Shown here: one piece after another, positions 9,352 to 16,578 of the stretch
Layout: every line of letters starts with the position of its first letter
Numbering within the stretch: position 1 is the first letter of the stretch
NCBI GenBank assembly: GCA_027489895.1
Contig: JAIXZD010000096.1
Location: forward strand, 1-38,450
Direction of reading: 5' to 3'
Length of the DNA stretch: 38,450 bases
From: Planctomycetaceae bacterium
Lineage (GTDB): Bacteria; Planctomycetota; Planctomycetia; Planctomycetales; Planctomycetaceae
Notes under the pieces: model-generated
The model's database searches: none
What the model saw: only the letters and a program-made list of their open reading frames with translations
What the model was told of the DNA's origin: nothing
Program-made: the position numbers and the translations under genes

Positions 9352-9383
9352 GCCACCGGCCTGACCCGCCGGTCGGCTTTTTT
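9352..9383 (+). terminator. Orphan intrinsic terminator
   Basis: ACCGGC at 9355-9360 pairs with GCCGGT at 9368-9373, and GCC/GGC extends the stem around a single bulged base; six T follow at 9378-9383. This is the best intrinsic terminator in the window. It points in the plus direction, yet no plus-strand gene lies upstream of it before the start of the window's opposite-strand genes. Confidence 0.6.
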
Positions 9384-9704
9384 GATCATCTCGCCGATTC
9401 TGGCGATACGTTTGCCTGCCGAACCGGCCGGTTATTGATTCCACTGAGAAATTAGGCTGCCTGTTTCGCGACGCCTCCAGGGCGTGTGGTCAGGCTTCCT
9501 CCCGTACGGACCGTACCGTCTCGTCAGCCGCACCAACTGGAATTGCCGCCTGGGGAGGGCAATCCCGGTTGACCATGCGTCCCGAGCCGGTACGGTCCGC
9601 TTCTTTGTATTGCGGCCTGCCAATTTGCGCTCATGCCGGCTGCCCAGGTGGTCGATACGCGCCCAGTCAGCGAGGGTTGCGTTATGCGACTGTCGCGATC
9701 TTCG

Positions 9705-9729
9705 CGCCCGGAGGCGTCGGCGCCCGGAG
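9705..9729. repeat. GAGCCGGAAGCG-type element, diverged copy
   Basis: Matches the 25-base element at 11797-11821 at about 20 of 25 positions, including the closing GGCGCCCGGAG part. It lies in the leader of the MotB-like gene. Confidence 0.4.
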
Positions 9730-9811
9730 GGCGAGCCATTCCCGCGGGCGTGGACTGCGACGGACATGGAATTCCGAAGCCTCAGTTCCCAATTGGCAGG
9801 GATGCCGTGAC

Positions 9812-10531
9812 ATGGCCATTAAGGAAGATCCGCCGCCGGGCGTCCCTGAATGGGTGGTCACCTATGGCGACATGATGTCGCTCTTGCTGACGTTCTTCAT
9901 CATGCTCGTGTCGCTGAGCGAGTTGAAGGGCGACAAGAAGTACCAGGCGATGGTCGCGTCGATCATGAAACGCATGGGCTACGAACTGGGCCCGGACGGC
10001 CCCCCGGGCGAATCGTTCGCCAACAATTCCGCCATCAAGAAGTTGATGACGCTGGGCGCGCAGTCGAAAAGCGAACGCGGGCGAGGTGGCGTGAAGGTTC
10101 CCGGCCCGGATGGTCAGGACCTGCGTGTGTTCAAGGGACGGGAAGGCGCGTCGATCAGTCTGGGCGGGCCGCTGCTATTCAAGCCCGGCTCAGCCGACCT
10201 CGATCCCGCCGCTGTGAGCCTCGTCGACAAACTGGTCCTGCAGTTGGCGGGCAAGCCCAACAAGATCGACATACGCGGACACACGACGCGGGCCGAGCTT
10301 CCGGCCGACTCACGGTTCAACGACCACTTTGAACTGGGGTACGCCCGCGCGCGGGCCGTGTACGATCTACTCGCGACGCAGGGGATTGCGGCGGACCGGA
10401 TGCGGGTCAGCACGGCCGGATCGACCGAACCACTTCCGGGCGGCAACGATGGCCAGCCCCAGTACATCGACCGGGTCGAAGTCTACGCGCTCGACGCATT
10501 CGCCCGCGAATTCATCGGCCCGCGCGAGTAG
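9812..10531 (+). CDS. MotB-like membrane protein with OmpA-type peptidoglycan-binding domain
   Basis: 239 residues. The N-terminus has one membrane helix (about 19-37) preceded by WVVTYGDMMSLL, which matches the MotB plug/helix signature including the proton-carrying aspartate (Asp20 here). The C-terminal half carries an OmpA/MotB domain (KIDIRGHTTRAEL, then the DxR-rich YARARAVYDLL and ending DRVEVYAL) that binds peptidoglycan. In flagellar stators MotB pairs with MotA, usually encoded just before it; no MotA gene is present in the flanks, so this may use a distant partner or belong to a related motor such as a gliding or energy-coupling system. The start at ATG 9812 has AGGGA upstream; an open frame runs further upstream but reads as non-coding. 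Confidence 0.87.
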   Translation: MAIKEDPPPGVPEWVVTYGDMMSLLLTFFIMLVSLSELKGDKKYQAMVASIMKRMGYELGPDGPPGESFANNSAIKKLMTLGAQSKSERGRGGVKVPGPDGQDLRVFKGREGASISLGGPLLFKPGSADLDPAAVSLVDKLVLQLAGKPNKIDIRGHTTRAELPADSRFNDHFELGYARARAVYDLLATQGIAADRMRVSTAGSTEPLPGGNDGQPQYIDRVEVYALDAFAREFIGPRE

Positions 10532-10597
10532 CGAACATCGGTGGGCGGTGGGGCAAGTCACCGGCAGGCCGAAACGCTCCATCCCATCCTTGCAAGG

Positions 10598-11590
10598 TCA
10601 GCTCGGCTCACTTCGCGGTTTCGTTTTGGCGGCGGCCTGGCTGACAGCCGCCACCGTGAAGCCGCCGACGAATTGCCCCTGGGGGTCGATGTAGCCCCAG
10701 TCGTTCAGTTCGCTGCTTTCGACGGCGACCTTGGACCCGAGCTTCAGTCCGCGGAGCCGGAACGGCTCGTTGGCCAGTTGGCCATAGACCTTCGTCCCTT
10801 CGATCGCGGTCACTTCCACCCAGATGAACTCGGTCGCATCATCACGCGTGACCGGGGCCTTGACCCCAAAGTTCTCTCCCCGTTTTTCCTCAAAGGCCGC
10901 GACAAACTCGGGGAACTTCGCCCGCGCCTCGGCCACGGCGGCGGCCAGTGCCGGATCGTCACCGTCCACATGCACAAGCGGGACCGTCGCGGTGGCTTTC
11001 AGCTCGCCATGCGGATCGGCCGAGCGCAAGGCGAGTTCCGTCTCTTCGTTGAGCGCGAACAACTGGTCGGCATCCGGCAGGAACAACAGCAGACACTGTT
11101 CATCCAGCAATTCGGCAAACAGGGGCCCCAGTCGGCGATACCACTCGCGGACCTCGTCGTCGGTGCTGCTGGCGGTCACGCCCATCGCATCGATAGAAAA
11201 CCACGCCTTGTGTTCGGCGAACAACTGCGAGCGGCGCATGTCGCTGATTGAGGCGGCAACCTCGTCGACATTGGGCACGTAAGGCGACGGAAACGAATTG
11301 ATGATCATCATCCGTCCTTCGGCATGAATCGCCGTCATCGGCCCGACGTTTCCCACGACGAATCCGTCCTCTCCGGGGCTCGACCCGTCGCCCAGATCGA
11401 GCGACCAGACCTTGCCCGCCACGCTGGCCACGATCGCCGGATCGAACAGTCTTGGCGCCGAGAGCAAGGCGACAATCGAGACCAGCCGCGTCTCGTCTCT
11501 GCGCCGCGCCCGAGCACGTCGCCAGAGGAAGATGGCGACGACAAGGACGAGGAGAACTGTGACCGAAACAGATACCCAGAGCGTATCCAA
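10598..11590 (-). CDS. Membrane-anchored DUF2314 (YegJ-like) protein
   Basis: 330 residues if the TTG start at 11590 is right. It has a perfectly placed AGGAG six bases upstream, and one membrane helix follows at once (WVSVSVTVLLVLVVAIFLW), whereas the longer frame to an ATG at 11728 adds residues without family character. The middle (about 45-210) is an unclassified domain with conserved-looking tryptophan/aspartate content, possibly related to DUF4261. The C-terminal 100 residues match DUF2314: EFIWVEVTAIEGTKVYGQL, then LKLGSKV and DWGYIDPQGQFVGG. The function of DUF2314 is unknown. The gene converges on the MotB-like gene with a 66-base gap and is followed upstream by a DUF3592 gene on the same strand. 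Confidence 0.8.
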   Translation of the reverse strand: MDTLWVSVSVTVLLVLVVAIFLWRRARARRRDETRLVSIVALLSAPRLFDPAIVASVAGKVWSLDLGDGSSPGEDGFVVGNVGPMTAIHAEGRMMIINSFPSPYVPNVDEVAASISDMRRSQLFAEHKAWFSIDAMGVTASSTDDEVREWYRRLGPLFAELLDEQCLLLFLPDADQLFALNEETELALRSADPHGELKATATVPLVHVDGDDPALAAAVAEARAKFPEFVAAFEEKRGENFGVKAPVTRDDATEFIWVEVTAIEGTKVYGQLANEPFRLRGLKLGSKVAVESSELNDWGYIDPQGQFVGGFTVAAVSQAAAKTKPRSEPS

Positions 11591-11919
11591 AAGCTGCTCC
11601 TGTGAACTGAAGCCGCGACAGGCAAAGACCGCCAAGATCAGGCAACGCGAGAACCGCGCCAAGAAGTCCTGATTGTGGTCACCACGCCCCCACGATTTCC
11701 ACCCTGCGGCAGGTCGCAGTCCGAACACCGCACAAACGGGACCGGGCGCGATTCACAGCGCGTCCCTCGCGATCAGGCATTTCGCGCAATCAACAAGAGC
11801 CGGAAGCGTCAGCGCCCGGAGTTCGGACCAGCATGGCCTTGCTTCCCGACGCTGAACTCCACGGGGGCAGAGCGCGAAAACGTGCTCCCACCCGCTCCAG
11901 GGGACAAGCTAGCCCCGGT
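11591..11919. other. Gap between DUF2314 and DUF3592 genes
   Basis: Nothing protein-like is seen. The exact GAGCCGGAAGCG-type element lies at 11797-11821. Confidence 0.5.
11797..11821. repeat. GAGCCGGAAGCG-type element, reference copy
   Basis: 25 bases beginning GAGCCGGAAGCG and ending GCGCCCGGAG. Copies at 7584-7608 and 26688-26712 differ at one position each; 9705-9729 is more diverged. All are intergenic. Confidence 0.65.
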
Positions 11920-12441
11920 TCACTCGGGCGTCATCACCTCGGGCGGTTCCGGGGTCGACATCGCCCAAGCCACCGCCGGATATCCGACCATGGCCAGACC
12001 CACGGCCAGCAACACGTACCCGAAGAATTGCGGCACACGCGTGGCCAGGGTGATTCCTGGCTCGAGCACGTTGATATCCGGATTGCTGGGGTCGTGGTAG
12101 ACCTGCACCGCTTTCCCCGCCGGGTACTTCGCGACGATCTTGTCGTATTCAAGGCGACTGGAGGACTTGGAGCCGCCGAACGAGATCGTCGACCCCGTCC
12201 GCTTCTGGCCCTGGGACTCGAACTCGTAGCTCACCACGGCCCAGTACTTGGTCTTGCCCTTCTCCTGCTTGGTCGCAACACGACTCGAAAGCACAACGCC
12301 CGGCGCCTGGGGCCAGGTCACGCTCTTCAGAGCGCGGTCGACCAACCCCTGTCCATACCAGGCCAACCCACCGCCGCCGCCCACAAGAGCCAGCCCGATC
12401 AGCAACGTATACCAGGGTGAGCTCTTCTGTGGAGTGGTCAT
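11920..12441 (-). CDS. DUF3592 domain membrane protein
   Basis: 173 residues starting MTTPQKSSPW. A membrane helix near residues 11-28, an extracytoplasmic beta-rich part (KYWAVVSYEFESQGQ, then VQVYHDPSNP), and a second helix near 140-165 give the two-helix layout of DUF3592 proteins. The Y-x-P-G-x-x-V-x-V-x-Y/P pattern before the second helix (KYPAGKAVQVYHDPSNP) is the family's most recognisable part. Function unknown. The ATG at 12441 was chosen because the frame upstream (to 12552) has no membrane or family feature. It lies upstream of the DUF2314 gene with a 329-base gap and may or may not share its transcript. Confidence 0.83.
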   Translation of the reverse strand: MTTPQKSSPWYTLLIGLALVGGGGGLAWYGQGLVDRALKSVTWPQAPGVVLSSRVATKQEKGKTKYWAVVSYEFESQGQKRTGSTISFGGSKSSSRLEYDKIVAKYPAGKAVQVYHDPSNPDINVLEPGITLATRVPQFFGYVLLAVGLAMVGYPAVAWAMSTPEPPEVMTPE

Positions 12442-12596
12442 GTTCGGCTCCCGCGTCGTGCAGTGAGATGTGAATGCGGCAGGCTCCTGCCCACCGGTCT
12501 GGTTCGGTCGACCGGAGGAGTCTATCCAGCCGATTGAACTTGCGGCCAGCATTCGCCGCAGAGATTTGCCGTGGCGTGTCCTACGTGACTCTTGGC

Positions 12597-12648
12597 GATA
12601 GCGATTCGGAGGATGGTTCCCGGTTCCCCTCGCTGACGCGTCGGGCTA
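12597..12648 (+). repeat. 52-bp direct repeat, left copy, with REP1 at 12627-12648
   Basis: Matches 13328-13379 at 48 of 52 positions in the same orientation, 731 bases apart. Its last 22 bases are a REP sequence (CCCTCGCTGACGCG, then TCGGGCTA) that can fold as CCC-T-CGC-TGAC-GCG-TC-GGG. The TAG stop of the transposase gene is formed by the last three bases of this REP on the minus strand. Confidence 0.85.
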
Positions 12649-13143
12649 TGGAGGTTGCCCGATTCTTCGAACGCCTGCTTTGTTCCTGTCCTGGCCTTCC
12701 CTTGTATAGACGATCGCGCATTCGAGCGCGGAATCGTCGAACAATACTCGAACGCTGCCTCGGCCTGACCACCAATTCGAACGCGACGCGTCATGCCGTT
12801 CTTTGAGCCGCCGCGTGGTCCACGCCTTGAGATCGCCCCTGACCTTATCAGGAGGTGACATCGAAGCGCTCACGACCACGTGGACGTGGTTAGACCGGCA
12901 ATTCACCGCCAGAAGCGTCCAACCTCGCCGCACGCAGGTCTCCTCGATCTGCTCTTCGACCGTCCGCCTCTGGTCGGCATCGAGTAGACACTTCGATTCC
13001 GACATTCGTCCTGCCGCTTCCAGCTCCAACATCAACTCGGGTTCCTGCCAGCCGCCCCGATACTCGACCCACCCGCGTTCGTCTCCGGGCAACCATGTCC
13101 CATAGGTAGTCCACGTGAGAAAGTATGCCAGCGCGTCTCCCAT
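12646..13143 (-). CDS. REP-associated tyrosine transposase (IS200/Y1 HUH family)
   Basis: 165 residues. It is a Y1-transposase-fold endonuclease: it opens with YFLTWTTYGTWLPGDERGW, the metal-binding HUH pair is His86 and His88 in NHVHVVV, and the candidate catalytic tyrosine is Tyr146 in AIVYTREGQ. RAYTs process REP palindromes as single-stranded DNA. The ATG at 13143 is preferred: GGAGGGGA lies about nine bases upstream; a GTG three codons earlier is also possible but too close to that site. The gene is bracketed by the 52-bp repeat and REP copies at 12627, 13181 and 13358. Its stop codon lies inside REP1. No passenger gene is present. The transposase looks intact. Confidence 0.88.
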   Translation of the reverse strand: MGDALAYFLTWTTYGTWLPGDERGWVEYRGGWQEPELMLELEAAGRMSESKCLLDADQRRTVEEQIEETCVRRGWTLLAVNCRSNHVHVVVSASMSPPDKVRGDLKAWTTRRLKERHDASRSNWWSGRGSVRVLFDDSALECAIVYTREGQDRNKAGVRRIGQPP

Positions 13144-13180
13144 CGTCGCCACTCCCCTCCGATCGATGCGGGAAGGACTT

Positions 13181-13202
13181 TAGCCCGACGCGTCAGCGAG
13201 GG
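13181..13202 (-). repeat. REP2, inverted copy upstream of the transposase
   Basis: TAGCCCGACGCGTCAGCGAG then GG, the exact reverse complement of REP1 (12627-12648) and REP3 (13358-13379). It lies about 40 bases before the transposase start, within its leader. Confidence 0.85.
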
Positions 13203-13224
13203 CGCGCGTGATCCGACTCCCGAC

Positions 13225-13320
13225 CGCATATCAAAAACTATACACAGCAGTCAGTGCAGTATGCATTTGGTGTATCATAGAGTGCTATTTAACAAATACT
13301 TGATTTACCCCTTTTGTCGG
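13225..13320. other. AT-rich patch between REP2 and REP3
   Basis: About 95 bases rich in A/T (for example CATATCAAAAACTATAC and GTGCTATTTAACAAATAC) in an otherwise GC-rich region. It lies immediately upstream of the transposase and is likely to hold its promoter or be part of the mobile unit's foreign sequence. Confidence 0.55.
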
Positions 13321-13327
13321 GTTTAGT

Positions 13328-13379
13328 GATAACGATTCGGAAGATGATCCCCGGTTCCCCTCGCTGACGCGTCGGGCTA
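13328..13379 (+). repeat. 52-bp direct repeat, right copy, with REP3 at 13358-13379
   Basis: 48 of 52 positions match the left copy at 12597-12648. REP3 is identical to REP1. Together the two copies delimit a unit of about 783 bases that contains the transposase. Confidence 0.85.
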
Positions 13380-13421
13380 GATTCGAGCCATCGAGAATCC
13401 ACGGCGATTGGGGACCCGGCC

Positions 13422-14330
13422 CTAAAACACATCCGCATAGAGGAATCCCAGGATGAAGGGGCCGATGATGATGATCACGGTCGAAGCCATCACCAAAATG
13501 CCCGGCAGCAGCATCTGCACGCCCGCTTCTCCGGCGATCGTTTCGGCCCGCTGCGTGCGTTTAAGGCGCAGCACATCGGCCTGGGTGCGGAAGAGTTTGG
13601 CGAGCGGCGTTCCGAGCTGTTCGCCCTGCAGGATCGAGCCGACGATGCTGGTGATCTCGTCGTCGTTCAGGCGATCGCGGAGTGCCTCGAACGCGCCGAT
13701 CCGGCCTTTTCCCATGCTGATCTCAGCCAGAACGCGGCCCAACTCCTGACCGACCGGATGGCCCTCATACTGTTTGACGCCACGTTCCAGGGCATGCAGG
13801 AACGTCGACCCGGCTTCCATCAACAGCGTGACCAGGTCGAGCATGAACGGCATGCGGCGCTTGATCAGGACGAGTCGTTCGCGGGCGAGCGCCGCGAGCC
13901 GTCTTCGCAGAAAGACCGCCGTGAGCAGCGTGAACAGGATCGCCATCACCGTGCCGGGTGGACCGAAGAACTGCACGAACAGATACGCATAGAGCGGTCC
14001 CAGCAGCAGGGCAATCACCTGGCACTTGCCGAGATACTCCTGCGGGGTCCAATAGCGGGGAAAGCCGGCGGCTTGCAGCTCGCGCGCCATCAGCGGCATC
14101 TGGTCGGGAAAGGCGACGCGGTTGATCCGCCCGAACAACTGGATGATCGGCTGCAGGTAGCGGTAGAGCAGGTCGATCTGCCGCAGCTGGTTGATGCGGG
14201 AGACATCGTAGCGCCAGGCGGCGTCCTGGGTGAGGTCGTCGGTGGCGAGCAGGCCAAACACCGTGCGGACCGCGAGGAACGCCCCGCCGCCCACCAGTCC
14301 CGACCCGACAATTGGCAACAACTCGACCAT
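13422..14330 (-). CDS. tadC: TadC-like type II/IV secretion system F-family membrane protein
   Basis: 302 residues. The T2SSF domain covers the C-terminal half (about 150-300): MPFMLDLVTLLMEAGSTFLHAL, an acidic-rich cytoplasmic loop, and the closing helix pair TIAGEAGVQMLLPGILVMAS. Hydrophobic helices are seen near residues 8-28, 105-145 and 270-298. TadC sits in the inner membrane as a platform for Flp-type pilus assembly. TadC is normally encoded beside tadA and tadB; no ATPase or TadB partner is present on either side, so either the rest is elsewhere or this copy acts alone. ATG at 14330 is the start; it diverges from the hydrolase gene. Confidence 0.83.
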   Translation of the reverse strand: MVELLPIVGSGLVGGGAFLAVRTVFGLLATDDLTQDAAWRYDVSRINQLRQIDLLYRYLQPIIQLFGRINRVAFPDQMPLMARELQAAGFPRYWTPQEYLGKCQVIALLLGPLYAYLFVQFFGPPGTVMAILFTLLTAVFLRRRLAALARERLVLIKRRMPFMLDLVTLLMEAGSTFLHALERGVKQYEGHPVGQELGRVLAEISMGKGRIGAFEALRDRLNDDEITSIVGSILQGEQLGTPLAKLFRTQADVLRLKRTQRAETIAGEAGVQMLLPGILVMASTVIIIIGPFILGFLYADVF

Positions 14331-14651
14331 GCGGTTCTTTCCGACGCGATCTGGCAGCGAAGACTACTTCTGAGAACGCCGGGCCGGAGGCGGTTTCAAC
14401 ACGGTTCGATTGATTCCCCGTCGTACTGGCCAGGCGGGTGTCGCACGCTGTCTCCAGAGTATGACAGGTGCTCGCCCGGCAGGAAACCACGGGGAACCTC
14501 GCGTGGTCAGCGCGCTTGAAACGCTTGACCCGCGATCCGCGCGGGGGGAAGCCTCACGGCTTCCGCTACAACTGTCAGGGGCGGCGCTTGACCGTTTCAA
14601 GCCGACTGCCTGAGATGCGGTGACGAAAACCGTTCCTTGAGGCTGCATTTT
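14331..14651. other. Divergent gap between tadC-like and hydrolase genes
   Basis: No gene is supported. The GGAAGCC-TCAC-GGCTTCC hairpin at 14547-14564 is the only structure seen. Promoters of both divergent genes must lie here. Confidence 0.5.
14547..14564. repeat. GGAAGCC hairpin element, copy 1
   Basis: A perfect 7-bp stem GGAAGCC/GGCTTCC with the loop TCAC, followed by GCTAC. Same element at 18960-18977, and a variant with a changed but still paired stem at 22693-22710. Confidence 0.65.
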
Positions 14652-15410
14652 ATGACTGAATCGTTGAGGCCGGGGTGGCAGGACTGGCCCGTCGGTGGCA
14701 AGTCGACCGCCGTGTTTGTGCCGTCCCGACTGGTTGAGCCGGCCGGGGCGGTGCTGTATCTGCATGGGCATGCGGAGATCACGCTGCGGGACAACCCGGT
14801 TTATACGCCGCTCCTGGAGAGTGCGGGGCTGGTCTGCGTCTGTCCTCCGGGCGGGAAGGCCTGGTGGGTCGACCGGATCTCACCCGACTACGATCCGCAG
14901 GTCACGCCGCACGCATATCTGATGGACCGTGTGCTGCCCTGGATGCGGTCGACGTGGAATCTGGGCGACCGGCGGATTGCCCTGCTGGGAGTGAGCATGG
15001 GGGGGCAGGCGGTGCTCCGACTGTCGTTCCAGCGGCCGCTGGAGTTTCCCGTGGTGGCGGCGATCGCTCCGGCCATCGAGTATCACATCTGGCATGGGCG
15101 GGGGCTGCCTCTCGACGCGATCTACCCCACGGCGGAGGCGGCGCGGCAGGATTCGGCACTGCTCAGCGTGCAGGGGGTGGGCTGGCCGCGTCACCAGTTG
15201 ATCGTGTGCGATCCGGCGGACGAAGAGTGGTTGCCCAGCGCCGAGAAATTTCTGGGCAAGTTGTCATCGGCGGGAATTCCTCATGAATCCGACCTGACCA
15301 CCACGGCCGGGGGACACACCTGGGACTACTTCAATCATGTCGCCCCGCGGGTGATCGGGTTTTTGTCAGAGGGATTGGCGCGGGAATCGCGGCGGCTGCC
15401 AGTGGCTTGA
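14652..15410 (+). CDS. Alpha/beta hydrolase
   Basis: 252 residues. The fold is clear: an early strand ending in the oxyanion segment AVLYLHGHAE, nucleophile Ser115 in GVSMGGQA, an acid in the VCDPADEEW segment (Asp187 or Asp190) and His222 in AGGHTWDYF. The layout resembles esterase D/S-formylglutathione hydrolase and dienelactone hydrolase relatives, but the substrate cannot be told. No signal peptide is visible, so it is probably cytoplasmic. The start is ATG at 14652; an upstream TTG in frame adds five residues and is less likely. It faces the same way as the bestrophin gene downstream but a 151-base gap separates them. Confidence 0.85.
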   Translation: MTESLRPGWQDWPVGGKSTAVFVPSRLVEPAGAVLYLHGHAEITLRDNPVYTPLLESAGLVCVCPPGGKAWWVDRISPDYDPQVTPHAYLMDRVLPWMRSTWNLGDRRIALLGVSMGGQAVLRLSFQRPLEFPVVAAIAPAIEYHIWHGRGLPLDAIYPTAEAARQDSALLSVQGVGWPRHQLIVCDPADEEWLPSAEKFLGKLSSAGIPHESDLTTTAGGHTWDYFNHVAPRVIGFLSEGLARESRRLPVA

Positions 15411-15561
15411 AAGGTGTGTCGGGAGTGGACACCAGACGGAGTGCCGCGGCCTGCCAGCATCGGATTGGAGTTCGTTGAATTGACGTGGTCGTTTTTCCTT
15501 TTGGGTGGGCGACCGACTACACTTCCGTTCGCGCCCGTTTCCGAGATCGAGCCATGCCAGG

Positions 15562-16509
15562 ATGATCGAGTACAACCGCAAAAGCTGGTGGAAGAACACG
15601 TTTTCGTGGCACGGTACCGCCGTGCGCATCGCTGGCCGGCGCATCCTCATCATTATCGTCTATGCGCTTCTCGTGCAGGCGATTTATGAGGGGGCGGTCG
15701 ACTTTGGGCTGTTCGACGACAAGCACTTCCTGCAGTTGGATCCGCTGGGGCACACGTTTGTGGGGTCGCTGGTCGGATTTCTGATCGTGTTCCGGATGAA
15801 CGCGTCAAACGCCCGGTATTGGGAAGGGCGATCGCACTGGGGGATGATCATCAACACGTCGCGGAACCTGGTCCGCGTGGGTTGCGAGCAGACAGATGGC
15901 GGGGAAGAACTGGCCGGGCTGGTGACGGGCTATGTCATCTGCCTGAGACGGTCTCTGCAGGGGCAGCGCGACATGCTCGAGGCGGACGTGTATCTCTCCG
16001 GAGATGTCTGTCGCGAGGCGATCCGGTTTGGCAATCCGCCGACGGGTGTCGCGGCGGCGATCTCGGAATGGATTCACCGGTACCGCCGGAACGGCCAACT
16101 CGAACCGCAGATGGTCCGCCACATGGAACAACTGCTGAGCCTGCTGGTTGATGCGCAGGGAGGCTGCGAAAAGATTCAAAAGACGCCGATGCCGTTCGCG
16201 TATGTGGTCATGCTCAAGCAGATTATTCTCGCGTATCTGTTAACGCTGCCGCTGGTGCTCTGCGAACGCTGTGGCTGGTGGACGCCTTTGCTGGTGGGGA
16301 TTGTGTCGCTGGGCCTCCTGGGGATGGAAGAGGCCAGCGTCGAAATTGAAGACCCGTTCGGAACGGAAGAGAACTGCCTGAACCTGGAGGCCCTGACGCT
16401 GACGATTGCCCGCGATACCGGTCAGTTGGCTGATTTTGCGGAACGACGACGCAGGGCCGCCCTGGCCATTCCGCAACCGGTGGTCGCCCAGGCGGCGATT
16501 CCGCAATAA
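15562..16509 (+). CDS. Bestrophin-family anion channel
   Basis: 315 residues. Diagnostic parts are present: a membrane helix near 29-47; FVGSLVGFLIVFRMNASNARYWEGRSHWG (written here only in name; positions about 67-94) matching the family's fixed-loop signature; a TPMPFAYVVMLKQ motif near 208-220; and GMEEASVEIEDPFGTEENC near 254-272, which corresponds to the conserved E-x-E-D-P-F-G element. Family members form pentameric channels; in plants and algae they pass chloride and, notably, bicarbonate, while prokaryotic members studied include cation-preferring ones. Selectivity cannot be told from sequence. The ATG at 15562 was chosen because the residues upstream are not family-like. The carbonic anhydrase gene follows after 69 bases on the same strand. 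Confidence 0.9.
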   Translation: MIEYNRKSWWKNTFSWHGTAVRIAGRRILIIIVYALLVQAIYEGAVDFGLFDDKHFLQLDPLGHTFVGSLVGFLIVFRMNASNARYWEGRSHWGMIINTSRNLVRVGCEQTDGGEELAGLVTGYVICLRRSLQGQRDMLEADVYLSGDVCREAIRFGNPPTGVAAAISEWIHRYRRNGQLEPQMVRHMEQLLSLLVDAQGGCEKIQKTPMPFAYVVMLKQIILAYLLTLPLVLCERCGWWTPLLVGIVSLGLLGMEEASVEIEDPFGTEENCLNLEALTLTIARDTGQLADFAERRRRAALAIPQPVVAQAAIPQ

Positions 16510-16578
16510 GGGCGGGTGGTCGATTGTGTTGTGTTCGAACTGGACTGCTGCCGCTGTCATCTCAAATCGGAACGAATC

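Larger units (their letters stand above)
8980..9811. other. Long gene-free stretch with inverted repeats and an orphan terminator
   Basis: No frame in these 832 bases is convincing; the longer ones (for example minus 9089-9349 and plus 9484-9810) lack family resemblance. Structure seen: GTGAACCACG (9299-9308) with its exact reverse complement CGTGGTTCAC (9333-9342), an intrinsic terminator at 9352-9383, and a degenerate copy of the GAGCCGGAAGCG-type element at 9705-9729. The promoters of the phosphatase (minus) and the MotB-like gene (plus) should lie here. Confidence 0.55.
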
